Positions 33,011-43,721 of a stretch of DNA of 64,000 nt are shown here, one piece after another. The position numbers and the translations under genes are program-made. Positions within the stretch are counted from its first letter, which is position 1. The number at the start of each line of letters is the position of its first letter. Below the pieces are notes generated by a model, which ran no database searches, was not told the origin of the DNA, and saw only the letters and a list, made by a program, of their open reading frames with translations. This stretch comes from Lamellibrachia columna (Eukaryota > Annelida > Polychaeta > Sabellida > Siboglinidae), in NCBI GenBank assembly GCA_963662155.1, contig OY759262.1, positions 15,693,282 to 15,757,281 on the forward strand. Direction: 5' to 3'.

Positions 33011-33545
33011 CTAGTTACATTCGGCATATTCATCCGCGTCGCCCTGTATATCGCTGTATCGTTCGTACATACTCTTTCTAACCAAATCTGTCACTTGGTG
33101 ACGCCAATGCATGTTCCCACACGTTGCGATGACATCTATCGATAGCCACCGCAAGACGTGCATGACCATGCTGGACGATGGTACGTAACGCTCCTTGTCG
33201 TCCGTTAAATTCATTATGCGGTTCACCTCGTCACAGGCATATCGAACGCTGGCGACCTCTAGCGCCTTATAGAAGTTATTTTCGTTCGTCATGGATTCGG
33301 ATCGATCACGTATCCTATCTAGACCACTCATCGCTACTGCTTATAGATATGACATCGGGCTGTGACGTGCTATCCTCCCCCTCGTCATCTGTTATTCTAA
33401 TTAGTGGTGGCGGTGTACAACTTTCCACCGAGGAGGAGAATAGTATTTCAGAACTATTAGTACGTAACCATTCCATTACCTTCGAGCTTCCCTCCCTGAC
33501 GACGCCACTGCTTGCAGTAGCTGCAGCAGCAGCGGCGGCGTCAGC
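33011..33545 (-). pseudogene. Accessory protein P2, exon 2, frameshifted
   Basis: Starts after the conserved TTCTGTTGACAG acceptor at 33,546-33,557 with an Ala-rich run, then a tract rich in acidic residues, then switches frame near 33,310 into GLDRIRDRSESM and the conserved helical domain ASVRYACDEVNRIMNL ... LRWLSIDVIATC with a WRHQV end. E2 and E3 carry the same domain. A possible internal donor, CGAAG followed by GTAATG, is at 33,480/33,479. The frameshift may be real decay or indicate an unseen splice. Confidence 0.5.
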
Positions 33546-33557
33546 CTGTCAACAGAA

Positions 33558-33896
33558 TCACACGGTGACTACTTCCATGTCTGACACCGTGTAATTTACA
33601 CACTGTCCCGCTACGCGTTTCCTAATGGTCACCATGACTTGGGCCCCCCGCAACATGTCCAGTGCTGCATACCGCTCGGCGTCAGACTTCATGCTCATGT
33701 AGGCGTTACCCGTGAATCCCAACACCTGGACAGCCTTGTCATTAAATAAAGTTGCCCACACTTCACTGCCAATGTCGTCTTGTAGGAGGATACGCAGAGC
33801 GAACTTATACACCGGACCACGGTGCCATCGATGGATCGGACACACATACCCATTGTTTTCAGGACTCACACGTTTGTTACACTGCTGACATTTTTG
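33558..33896 (-). pseudogene. RPA70-C-like single-strand DNA-binding protein, N-terminus lost
   Basis: Shows the C-terminal domain of replication protein A: a zinc ribbon (CQQC ... CPIH), then YKFALRILLQDDIGSEVWAT, LFNDKAVQVLGFTGNAY and the final strand VTIRKRVAGQCVNYTV. Compared with E3 the first 55 or so residues are gone because the element is truncated at about 33,896 (an in-frame TGA follows immediately). It would have bound single-stranded DNA during element replication. Confidence 0.75.
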
Positions 33897-34985
33897 TCAT
33901 CATGGTGACCAGGAGAGACTCCATTTAGGGGTTGTCGTAGGGTGGGGTTTTTGGAGTTTATTTTGGAAATATCCTGAGCAATTTTTTTTTATTTTTTGGC
34001 CCACCCCACTGTCGATTGTTTTGACATGACCTGGGAACAGTTCAAATGCCAGAACCATGTCCATATATTCATGACGTCTTCTGCTCAGGCTTAAACACCA
34101 ACTCTCTTAACCGCTGTAGGTTGTCCTGCAATTGCGGTTGTTGTTTGTATCCTGTCCTTTATGGCAGAGAAACACAAGATTCCTTTTTTCCTAGTACTGC
34201 TAGCCAACATCGGGGCTCTATGTAACCGCTTAAACTACATGGTACATGCATTTGACAAGGATTCACTTTTGAAATGATATTCCATTTCCGATGTAAATAC
34301 AGCTGAAGCACATGACAACAACGAGGAAGATGCCTAACTGTCGGTATGGTTCAATTGATGACGTGAGCACCAAAGCACTGCTGGCAAAAGTCAAGGCGGC
34401 CACTGACATGGCCGGACCGACCTGTGTGAGGGCTTCGACGACATGGCCCTCTCGAGAGTGCGCCTCGTGATGTTGTCATCGGAGATGTCAGCACACGTCT
34501 TGTTCCGAAAGTTGGCGATGTGACGTGCACTCGATTTCGGTGGACAGAAATTCTGGAAGTATGAAATGATAAACTCGTCTATGGCCCGACATATTGCTTC
34601 TAGAATATCGACCGTCAGCAGATCTGACTGTTCTGGACTCCACCATGAACGTGGCTGCCGTCAAATTATCTGGAAATAATCGTCGTGCAAGCGTATTAGT
34701 ATGTTTTTCGAGGACACATTCAGTGAGGTTCAGTCGAATACGTTATTCCCTACGAAAGAGACGTAACGATATTATTGTTTTGAAATTCATCCCACCGTTA
34801 CCCTTTCTATGATAAATATTATTACGAGAAATATTGACTGGCAGCACCAAGGGCAAGTACCAACGCAAAGATTTATATTTACGTCATAATGTTGTGTATC
34901 CTGAATTTTTTTGGTAAAATTAATGTTGTTATCATGACAGTTATTCCGAACTATCTAGTTTATGTTTTTAAACATCCATACGTTT
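33897..34985. other. Junction region outside E1, nothing firmly recognised
   Basis: Mixed AT-rich sequence with short frames on both strands near 34,160-34,700 that look like decayed coding DNA, but I cannot name a family. It begins exactly where E1's homology with E2 and E3 stops. Confidence 0.4.
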
Positions 34986-35627
34986 TTAAACATCCATACG
35001 ATTGAGTAATACAGCTTCTACAATCTTGGAACCTATGTTAGAGAGGCATATAGGCCTGTAATTGCCTTTGTCGTTTACACAACTATTCTTGTCTTTAATA
35101 ACCGGTACAAAGACAGACTCAGTGATTACTTTCGGTATATACCCATGCACCAGGATAGAGGACACAAGGACAGAGAGCAGTACCAAGAGTTGGGAGTCCG
35201 CATACTTCATGTGTTCTGCTGTAAGACCATCCAGTCCTGGCGACTCATTGCAAGACAAATCATTAATAATTATCGTCATCTCGCCAGCGTCTACAGTCAT
35301 ATCAGTGTTAAAATCAATGTCATCCTGGCATAAATCAATGTACGCTTTATCACCACTGTCTTGTACAGTATTACAAATATTTTCATAGTGATGCTTCCAC
35401 ATTGATCTTATGTTGTCATCGCCATGTACACCATCGATGTTAGTAGGAATTTTAGTGTTGCTGTTTACACGATGCTTAACATCTTTCCAGAATTTACGTG
35501 GATCTCTTTGACACATCTTTTCAGCAATACTATCAGCAATAATAGTTCCTTTGTCTTTCTTACATTTTCTGATAACATTAATATTAGCGTGGAGTTGAAA
35601 AGAGGCTGTTGTCAGAAAGCTTGACAT
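34986..35627 (-). pseudogene. Non-LTR retrotransposon reverse transcriptase fragment
   Basis: A 213-codon open stretch covering the linker and first RT motifs: the DPRKFWKDVKHRVNS helix, ESPGLDGLTAEHMKYA and VFVPVIKDKNSCVNDKGNYR with PICLSNIGSKIVE. These are RT motifs 1-2 of a LINE. The catalytic YADD part is absent, so it is a fragment, though recent enough to remain open. Confidence 0.85.
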
Positions 35628-36678
35628 GGAGAGGAAAACTTAATCAATAAAACTACAACAAATGTGTTATGTTTGAAAACACCTGACTGTATTTTCTGAA
35701 ACTACAAAGGGGAAGATAGATTGTCACATACTAATTGGTGTCGAAACACTGTCACCTCGACCCTGTTGCCGCACCACCTTGTCCATCTTATGATTTTGGT
35801 CACTGCGACCAGGATCACAAGTTTGGGTGTTTGCGACCCAGATCTTGTCTTGGCCAACACTCATATGGAGTCAAACAGTCAGTGTTGGGTGCTCATGCTA
35901 TTTAGTCATGTTTGTTTGGACTAGGTGTGTGAGAGCTTGCTTAAATTGCTGTGGTTCTGTGATGCTAGTTATTGTGTCTGGTAGAGAATTGCAATATTTT
36001 ATTGTTCGGGGAAAATAAGAAAAATTGTAACAGTTCTTCTGGTGTGGATGGTATTGAAGGCTTTGCTATTTAGATACCATGAGTGGCATTGGACGGGCTG
36101 GAGGAGGTTTCCGACAGGCAAGGATAGATGACCGTGGATGGCTTTGTTAAATATGGTGAGACGTCTGTTTGTTCTCCTGGTTGTTAGTTGTACTAAGTGT
36201 ACTTTTTGTAGCATTTCTGACACACACCCAGTTTTTCTGGATGTTTAGTCGTTGTGACAAAAGCGAGCTGCCCGTCTTTGCACTGGTTGTGCATTATAAA
36301 AGGGAGCTTTATTATGTTGCATTAAAATGGGCCATACGCAAAGTAAAATTGATATAATCATTGGTATATGTATCAATACATATGTAGAATGTATCAAAAT
36401 ACCAACCTAAAACCAAGTGTCAAAATTATTTATACCCGCAAAAGTGAGCATAAATTACTTTGCTTGGTGTCAAACTTTATGCTGCCATGTTTGTGACGGC
36501 TAACGTGACTGTACGTCATGATCATCCACGTGTCGATGATTCACTTTCCTGTAAAATTGTCAGTTAGCCGCCTGTCTTTGCACCATCTCTATTTTGTTAA
36601 TGAGGACCTGGGTGTGGGGGTCCCACACGGATGATGAATATTTGAGGAGTGGACGAACAAGGCAGTTGTTTTGGTGTT
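35628..36678. other. Spacer, probably LINE-derived, nothing firmly recognised
   Basis: No supportable gene. Minus-strand scraps near 36,000-36,220 may belong to the same LINE family, but the similarity is weak. Confidence 0.35.
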
Positions 36679-36960
36679 TTAAGGGCATGAGTAGAGATTC
36701 CGTCTGATGAATGCAAGGGTACGGTTTGCTGAGGCTGTGATCTGGTGGATACGTTTATTCCAGGTGAGATCTTTAGCGATACAGACTCCTAGATAGGGAT
36801 GAATGTCAGTTTCCTGTAGTACTGAATCTCCTAGTGTGTAATTGAAGTGTTTTACATGTCCTGCATGTGTAAGTCTCATAATGAAGCGTTTTTGGGATTG
36901 AAGTGAATCTGCCAATCATGTTCCCATTGTGCCAGTCTTTTTAGATCTTTTTGAAGTTCA
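36679..36960 (-). pseudogene. LINE reverse transcriptase C-terminal fragment
   Basis: Encodes YTLGDSVLQETDIHPYLGVC followed by KDLTWNKRIHQITASANRTL and a FIRRNL helix, the block after the RT palm in jockey/CR1-type elements. A further scrap continues to about 37,150. Confidence 0.75.
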
Positions 36961-37914
36961 AAAAAAAAGACGGACTGGAGTGAATATTGTCATGTAGATC
37001 ATCAATGTATACCAGGAAAAGTAACAGTCCCTGTATCATGCCCTGAGGTACACCCTAAACAACGTTGGTCCAGGTCGAGTGTTCTCCACCGACAACAACT
37101 CTCTGTTCATGACACTTGAGGAAGTTTGAGATACCACCTCTGTTGGAAAATAATTTCAGTTTACTATAATTTTAGGGATTACTGACATCCTGTATGAATT
37201 GGTTTTAGCACAGGGTTGAATATAGCTAAATGGGTGTGTATGTCTGGAAATGTGAGTCACTGGAGAGAGGCATTGCTTTAAAAAGGGTATACAGTGATAT
37301 TGTATATTAATATAAGTATCTTATACTTATATTAACTTGGACGCTTGCATAGCCAAGTACCCCAAATGCGAAATGCGGGCTGCAGCAGGCCAATGTTAAA
37401 CTTGTATAGTGCACAGAATTTGGAGCTATTTGTATGGGTTTAAAAAAAACATAACTTCACTAATAATCGTCAGAAAAATATGAATGAGGCATCATTTTGT
37501 TGCTAAAAAGACGCTTTATTACAATATAATAAGAAATAGTACATCACATCAGTTCATCATGCAGAAATCAGTAGCTGAAATTTATCAAAATGGAAAGTAA
37601 ATAACCTGAAATTTCACCCTGCTGCCAGATAATTATTGAGTCATCTTATGTTCCCAAGTCCAATTAGACTAATATAGCCACACATGTAATCTACAAAATA
37701 AAAAAAAAATCAACAAAATATATCCATAAGTTTTTTTTTAACGAATTTTTATGTAGAACCATAACATTTTGACGTTTTTACAGGTCTTTATATTTTTCAT
37801 TATTGTTGATATGAAACTTTCATAGCATTTTCATTATGTAATAATAAATAATAGTCTTCCTACAACTACTTCCTACATGCACTACACTAGGCGTCCACAC
37901 TACACTGGATGTCC
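36961..37914. other. AT-rich spacer, nothing recognised
   Basis: Contains a short inverted TATTAATATAAGTATCTTATACTTATATTAA palindrome region near 37,302-37,335 but no supportable gene. Confidence 0.4.
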
Positions 37915-38164
37915 AAACTATTTTGGTCGCTTGTGGTCCATCTTGTGGAAGCACTGTTGATGAACACCGCTATCACATCCAGGACACCAGTATGAACTCC
38001 TTTTGTGAATGTTCCTAGCATGATCGGAGCAGACGACACAGTTCCGCTCGCGTTTGCCTGGCTCTATCTCATGCCATCAGGCTGCAGTGCTGGATTTTCT
38101 GCTTCCTCTGCAGCACACAAACTCTCCAGGACGGAGCACATGAAGTCATGTCGATTTAGACGTT
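37915..38164 (-). pseudogene. piggyBac transposase C-terminus with zinc finger (inverted part of the 18.5-19.3 kb gene)
   Basis: On the minus strand, first a HDFMCSVLESLCAAEEAENP segment and then, after a frameshift, the cysteine-rich end CVVCSDHARNIHKR ... CPGCDSGVHQQCFHK, the cross-brace zinc finger that ends piggyBac transposases. It starts exactly where the N-terminal part at 19,332 was cut, and it shares the AACGTC duplication, but points the other way. Confidence 0.85.
38159..38164. repeat. 6-bp target-site duplication in inverted orientation (GACGTT)
   Basis: Reverse complement of the AACGTC at 19,327-19,332, directly next to the AGTAGTTAG terminus at 38,165. Confidence 0.8.
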
Positions 38165-38330
38165 AGTAGTTAGCGGAGGTTTCTGAGACCTCAACGGCGG
38201 TGGTCACGCATGAACGACTTCCGCTTCCGGTTGCGCGCGCAGCCAATCAGAGCGCCCCCTGACGGTTGTAGTCGTGCGCAGCGCCTTCTGGGTAACCGAA
38301 GCACCCCCTAGCGACTGGAGGATGAACGAA
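38165..38330 (+). repeat. Terminal repeat at the outer end of E3
   Basis: Matches the E1 terminus 19,333-19,498 over 166 bp with about three differences and the same orientation. Confidence 0.85.
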
Positions 38331-39185
38331 AGATAACCAGGAGTCATCGATAGTGGACATAGGAACAAAGAAAATACACGTAATATCACCCACCCACGAC
38401 AACACGTGACCTTGACCCTGACGGAGTGACCAGTCCGAGTGGCGAGCTAATACTAACTGGACGCCCGAACGACTGGAGTTAACTGTAAGCCGAAGCGTTT
38501 ATCCAGCTGTAAGCCATAGTGCGAGATCAAAGGATGCCAATCTGAACAATGTAGCAAGGGAGTCGAGCCAATCAGTGAAAAAACAGCAACTATGTTGCAG
38601 TGACGGCATTGATGTGGGACTGAGGCATGTTATAGCCGGTTATATGGAGTGGACATAAGACGTAATAAAAGTAAAACTGGTAAAGATAAGGCGATGATGT
38701 AATATGTATTAATTAGCCGACATGCATGGCTATAATATAACCGCTGGACGACGGAAATCGGACCGTTCATTAAAGAAAATGTAGCAGAAAATGGACTATG
38801 TGTATAATATGCACACACCAGTGCAAGGGAAACGAGAACGCAACACAAGACGGGAATTTATATAAACTCAAGCAAAATGTAATATATATATGAAACTGTT
38901 AAATATAATGCGATGAAGTTATATGTAATAGGTAGCCGACATGCGTGGCTATAAGTTAACCACCGGACAATGGAAACCGGACCGTTAATTAAAGTAAATG
39001 TAGCAGGGGAACATTGACTATGTGTATAATATGCCAACACGCAGTTGGAACAAGAACGCAATACAAGACGGGAATATAAGGTGATGCAAAATTTAATACA
39101 TGAAAAAGAAGCACAAGTACAATGGAAGAGAAATTAAAACATTAGAAGTGAAGTTAAACATTAAAATGTGCGTTGGTAGAAGTGT
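38331..39185. other. E3 spacer with a tandem duplication of about 210 bp
   Basis: Two related blocks (about 38,660-38,860 and 38,885-39,085) share AGCCGACATGCRTGGCTATAA and ACTATGTGTATAATATGC segments. Short minus-strand frames over both blocks are parallel because of the duplication. No gene is supported. Confidence 0.6.
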
Positions 39186-39704
39186 TCACGACCGATTGAA
39201 CGCCGCCAACAAACAACGTCGAACGTGACGGGCTGTTAATTGGCGTCCCAAGGAGACTCGCAGCGGTGGCAGCGTGCGTTGACGGCGACGCAGTAACGAA
39301 TTGTTGATGGGACCTCTGTGAAGGTGTACGAAAGTGGGTTCTAGGGGTGATGGTATATGCAGCAGCAACAACTCTTGCATGACACTCCCCCACAGCCTCC
39401 TATGGTCGAGGAGAGCTGCAGAGGAGTCACATTCTTCGTTCCAGGATTCAGGTGCGGGGTCCTGGGCGCGATATCCACAGACGTAGTGACGCACGTCAGA
39501 TAGCACGTGACGCCAACGACTGACGTGATCCATGAAAGCGATCATGAGACCGGCGTCGTAGAGTTGGTCCCGAAATAGGACGGTAGCCTGACTGTTCCGA
39601 CGGTTCACGGTGACCTCGAGGAGTTCGACCATCACGTGAGGCCAGTGAAATCGAGGTATGCTGTAAGTAAAGGACACAACCAGAGTGAGAATATGCATAG
39701 GCAT
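39186..39704 (-). CDS. Accessory protein of the W-x3-V-M-x-E-L family
   Basis: 172 codons from ATG 39,704 on the minus strand. Three repeats of an aromatic/helical motif are visible: HWPHVMVELLEVTVNRR, RWRHVLSDVRHYV and RLWGSVMQELLLLH. The same motif occurs twice in the spliced genes at 55,807-56,392 and 58,895-59,450. A possible acceptor (TTTACTTACAG) precedes the first motif at 39,661-39,671, so the true N-terminus could come from another exon. The C-terminus is Arg-rich. It lies near E3's outer end; function unknown. Confidence 0.5.
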   Translation of the reverse strand: MPMHILTLVVSFTYSIPRFHWPHVMVELLEVTVNRRNSQATVLFRDQLYDAGLMIAFMDHVSRWRHVLSDVRHYVCGYRAQDPAPESWNEECDSSAALLDHRRLWGSVMQELLLLHIPSPLEPTFVHLHRGPINNSLLRRRQRTLPPLRVSLGRQLTARHVRRCLLAAFNRS

Positions 39705-39984
39705 CTATATATAACAGACGTAACCAAGCAACGAGAGAGATATGTAATACGAAACCGATCGACTGGCAGGCGTTATCGCTAGGCAAGCCGCTGCATATGG
39801 AACTTGGAACGTTGACTCGACGAACACTCAGCGAGACATGTATACACGGGAACGATATAACAGTATGTAAAGTGAACAGTTGTGAAAATGTAGAGCTATG
39901 TAGAGCGATGAAAATATAATATATATATATATATATTAAATATAAATATAAATACTCACACACGAAAGTAGTAGGGAATTAGTT
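39705..39984. other. E3 sequence adjoining the E2 insertion
   Basis: AT-rich with a TA tract at about 39,918-39,936. No gene supported. The last 18 bases (from AGTAGTAGGG at 39,967) may be the outermost part of E2's left end, because E1's end also begins AGTAG. Confidence 0.4.
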
Positions 39985-40207
39985 CTCAATGCTTAATGGG
40001 GAGCCCATACGCACGAATCACTTCCGTTTCCGGTTGCGCGCGCATCCTTCTGGGTAAGGAGCGCCTCCTAGCGACTCGAGGTGGATCGAAGGAAGGGTCT
40101 CCGGACCTTTAAGGCGACTGTAGCGCCTCCTAGCGACTGGAGCTAAACCTAACCATCTAGAACACCCCCCGGTAACTGAATTAAATATTAATAGTACAGC
40201 GCCTCCT
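39985..40207 (+). repeat. Left terminal inverted repeat of E2 (223 bp)
   Basis: Begins CTCAATGCTTAATGGGGAGC and is the inverted counterpart of 58,065-58,287 with about 5 mismatches in 223 bp by eye (near 98% identity). It shares the TTCCGGTTGCGCGCGCA core with the E1/E3 ends. Confidence 0.93.
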
Positions 40208-40718
40208 AGCGACCGTAGCGTGACCTAATCTCGGCGTAACAACTGACGGGCGGGTTGGCGGGCTGACGGGCGGGGATACCTAACGGACTACCAGTACAGG
40301 AGGGTCATTAACCTAGTGACTGGACGAGGAAGGGTCTCCGGAGCGCTATTTTAACCCGAACTATCCTAACCCTCTCCTAGCGCCTCCTATCGATCGACTG
40401 GAATGTGATCATTAACGAACTTGACTGGACTGCTAATAAAGGGTGATCGATAACCTAACAAGGAGACGAACAAAATGTATGGGTACACACGTATTTTATT
40501 GAATACAACAAAACGGCAGCAGTACAAACGAGACGATCATACAAGCGTGTTTGAATGAATACAACAAAGCAACGAGGTATGCACGTAAGATGATGATGAC
40601 GACGAGACGACTTGCAGATGTTCATCACCGTGTCAGAGGTCGTGAACTTACGGATGTCTCCACCTCGCCAGAGGTTCGAGGGCGAGCTTACGAGTGGTGA
40701 GACCACCGCGCCAGAGGC
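40208..40718 (-). terminator. E2 subterminal region and 3' end with AATAAA at 40,495-40,500
   Basis: No gene. Contains the GGAGGGTCATTAACCTAGT stretch shared with E1, more copies of GCGCCTCCTA, and a minus-strand AATAAA in a context conserved with E1 (19,669-19,674), the likely polyadenylation site of the late block. Confidence 0.55.
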
Positions 40719-41201
40719 TCAGTACGATAGACGATGATAGTACGGTATACCCTTTTTCAGTAGTTTAATCCAATCGAACACGCGACAATCGTTAGCAACC
40801 AGATCGGTGCGGAAAGCGTTTACGAAAGTTCTCATCGGAGAACCGTTACAACGAAACATTATATAAGTCACACAATATTGTCCGCAAACGTTAGACAGAG
40901 GACTCTGAAGTCTCTTGCTATTATGAGTCCACTCGGAACAGTGTTTGTTCAAGAAGGTGCGGAACGTCGCGTGACGAGGTGGCAGGCCGTACGAACAGAA
41001 GTATTCGCCGCGCCCGTCGGAGGACAGGTACAGCGCTATCCAATGTTCGTCCGGTTCGTCACCGTCGTCGGTGTTGCACACGAAGGCGATCGGCAAAGCG
41101 TCTATTTTTTTAGGCAGTCCGTCTTTGGGCACGACGCCGCCAAAGACGGACGCGGAGTTCGGATCCATCGCCAGTAGACGGGCGATCTGCAGGGTGTCCA
41201 T
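40719..41201 (-). CDS. Adenain-like cysteine protease (E2 copy)
   Basis: 160 codons, over 90% identical to E1's protease. The catalytic His (EHWIALYL) and Cys (NVCGQYC) are kept, and the acidic position is again Cys (YFCSYG). Intact although its substrate gene upstream is broken. Confidence 0.88.
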   Translation of the reverse strand: MDTLQIARLLAMDPNSASVFGGVVPKDGLPKKIDALPIAFVCNTDDGDEPDEHWIALYLSSDGRGEYFCSYGLPPRHATFRTFLNKHCSEWTHNSKRLQSPLSNVCGQYCVTYIMFRCNGSPMRTFVNAFRTDLVANDCRVFDWIKLLKKGIPYYHRLSY

Positions 41202-41202
41202 C

Positions 41203-42516
41203 TCAGTAGTCGTAGATGACGTTGCGGTTCTTGTCGATTTCCAGCACGGCTTCGAATTCGGCGTAGGCGACGATGTTCACGGTGGTGCGAAGCGCTTCCC
41301 TGAAATGAAATTCTATGCGCAGGTTGCCCTTTTGTACCAGATGGAAGCAGGGATCGTCGCACTGGTCGGGGGTCAGGTCGAAACAGAAGAAGGTGTAGCC
41401 GTCTCGGTAGTCGTCGCGAGTCAGACCGTTCCCCTCGTCCTGCCAGATCTTACCGGTCGAGGTGAACAGGCTCGCGTAGCTTCTGGCGAAGAGGTTTTCT
41501 GCGAAGTTGGACTGGAAGGGCTTGGCGGGTATCTGACGTCCGTCCACCTACACCGAGTGGAAGCCTATGGTGTTGTTCTTGGCGTAAAACGGATTTTTAG
41601 CGTACGCTCCGTTGTAGGCGTCGTTGTCGATGCAGCACAGTACGAGACGTTTCGGCAGGGTACCGTTGAAGAGGTTCTCGTGCGTGTGCGACAGAGCTCC
41701 CGTGGGAATGGAGTACACCTTACAGTCGACGGGTCGTAACGGATACTTGACCGTACTCCGATCGAGAGCCTTGACGTGGGCTATCTGCACGGCGGGGATG
41801 AGGGTGGCCTTTTTGATGAACAAGGAGGCGTTGACGATGGTTATCTTGTACTCGTTGGCTCCAGCAGACATCAGCGCAAACGAGGGCTTGCTACGCACCA
41901 GTCGTATTTTGACGTCGACGCCGTTGATCAGGAATTTATCTTGCAGAAACAAATCCACGTGGAGACGACCCATCATGTCGACCACGCGACTGCCGGTTAT
42001 GTAATCTCGTCGAGCCACGAACCCGTGGTTAGGTGCGGGTCCGCCGGCCAGCTCGACGGCGTTCATGCGACTAGACGTGTCTTTGCACCACAGCTGATTC
42101 GTCAGCTGCGTCGACTTGGCGTCGGATCCGTAACTCAGCAGCGTCTCTATGTAGGCTCGATACGCGTACGTGTTGGTCGAAGGGGTCACGAGGGTACCGT
42201 TCAGGGAGACGTCGACTTGACTCCACAGCGAATGCAGCCAGTTGTTCACCGGTCCGACGGGTTCGGCCGCGTCGAGATCGTCTCCTTTGACTCGCGTCAC
42301 CTTCGCCTGCACGTGTAGCATCGTGTTGGCGAGATCCAGGTAATCGTCGCCCGATCCGGGGATGAGGAATTCTATCGGTCCTCCAGAGTCCAGAGAGGCC
42401 ATGGGTTGATGTTCCACCACGTGACTGTCGATGATGCAGGTCTGAGTGGAGGGTACGGTGAAGAGATCCAGCTCGCTCTTGACTCCCTCGCACGACTGTC
42501 TATGCACGAAAGCCAT
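41203..42516 (-). pseudogene. Major capsid protein (E2 copy) with nonsense codon
   Basis: Collinear with E1's 437-residue hexon from ATG 42,516 to the TGA at 41,203, but TAG at 41,548-41,550 replaces the Tyr codon present in E1 (in the SVYVDGRQ stretch). Everything after it stays in frame (114 further codons), so this is a single recent mutation. LDLFTVPSTQ and GPIEFLIPGSGDDYLDLANT signatures are intact. Confidence 0.88.
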
Positions 42517-42892
42517 TGTCGAATATGTCGGCCTGTCGTTTCTTGGACGTCTGTCGTTTGCGTCGTTGTTGTGCTGCAGTGAATCTCGTCTTCGCGGACG
42601 GTCGGTTTATACGTTTACCGGGGACCCGAAGACCGCTCAGCACGGCATCGGTGGCGCGTCGATTGGCGGCCGTTTTTATGTTCTGACCTGATAAGACGTC
42701 GCCGGCTATGCGAACGCCGGTCTTCAACGCTCCCTTGCCCAAAGCCAAGGCGCCTCTCTTGACGAGCGGCATGACACTGCGCAATAGACCGCCGAACAGA
42801 CTGCCCAGTCCGTGACCTCGCTGGTATTGCGCACCGGCGAAGTAGGGCAGCGCACCGCCAGCCTGTCGCGCGTAATAGTCGTTGTAATTCAT
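42500..42892 (-). CDS. Small basic virion protein (pX/pVI-like, E2 copy)
   Basis: 130 codons from MNYNDYYARQAGG. It has the same amphipathic GLGSLFGGLLRSVMPLVKRG and basic tail as in E1. It overlaps the capsid start by 17 bp and the penton stop by ATGA. Confidence 0.7.
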   Translation of the reverse strand: MNYNDYYARQAGGALPYFAGAQYQRGHGLGSLFGGLLRSVMPLVKRGALALGKGALKTGVRIAGDVLSGQNIKTAANRRATDAVLSGLRVPGKRINRPSAKTRFTAAQQRRKRQTSKKRQADIFDNGFRA

Positions 42893-43721
42893 CAGAACAG
42901 TCCGGTCTTGCGTCGACGAAAATGAAGAGTCACCGTCACTCTGCCGTATTCGAATGGTACGCGTCGACCCATGTCGTCTCTTATATCCATCTCGATCGTG
43001 TGGAAGGTCGAGCGCAACAGAGGTACGTAGTGAATGTTAGTGAAACGATCGGATAGTATTCGCCGTGACGTCCACTAATCGGAAGGGTTCGTAACAGAGG
43101 CGCGAGAGTATCACCCACTATACGAGACTCCACGATGTCCGTGTAGACGTATAGAGTATTGAACCCCTGCGTCATGTTCACCACATCGTCGGCTTCGATG
43201 TGGAAGGGATACGAGGAGTCGGAAGGGTGTACGTCGTCGACGGAGGATGACGTAACCTCCTCAAACTCTCGCTCGATGATCGTGGGTGTGCGGAAACCTA
43301 ACATGGACGTTATCGAGCTGTGGATCGGTGTGATGAATACGGTGTTCGGTGTCGTGTGCAACGTCATTTTTTGAGTAACGGAACTGTAGCTCATTTGAGC
43401 CCGTGTCTTCTCCGACCACAGACGGTGCAGTCCCTTGTTGATGTGATACATCAATGTTAACGGATCGTCGTAATACCCACACGACAACTTCGAACGTCGG
43501 GTTACGTCCGGCTCATCGACCTCGTAGAGGAATAACCAGACATCGTCCTCTGTGACGTTGTACCAAGTGTGCGGATACTGGATATCTGACAACCCACACT
43601 CCCACTCGCCGGTCAGATCGATGCGTTGAGGTAAGTCCGTGACGTAATGGGTCAAGGTGTTGTCGGGATGCGTCTTCATGGAAGCGTTGCTAGGCAGCGT
43701 CATGTAGAAATCAGTCGCCAT
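42892..43721 (-). pseudogene. Penton protein (E2 copy), frameshifted near the C-terminus
   Basis: Follows E1's penton from MATDFYMTLPSNASMKTHPD to about residue 222, where a 1-bp deletion near 43,049 shifts the frame and removes the last 50 or so residues with the final strands. The original frame can still be followed to the TGA at 42,892. Confidence 0.82.

Larger units (their letters stand above)
19333..33896 (-). mobile_element. Polinton E1 (Maverick/adintovirus-like), right end missing
   Basis: Begins with AGTAGTTAG at 19,333, inside a piggyBac gene, and carries the complete Polinton core gene set on the minus strand: adenain-like protease, double- and single-jelly-roll capsid proteins, integrase, FtsK/A32-type ATPase and protein-primed PolB. 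Three accessory genes follow. The element ends abruptly inside the RPA-like gene at about 33,896, where LINE-rich sequence takes over. PolB and one small membrane-protein gene carry disabling mutations. Confidence 0.93.

Noticed and set aside
34594..34812. 72-codon plus-strand frame
   Set aside because: No family resemblance; lies in degenerate sequence between E1 and LINE fragments.
38630..39061. Two similar hydrophobic minus-strand frames
   Set aside because: Parallel only because the DNA is tandemly duplicated; the frames have no conserved start and no homologue in E2.
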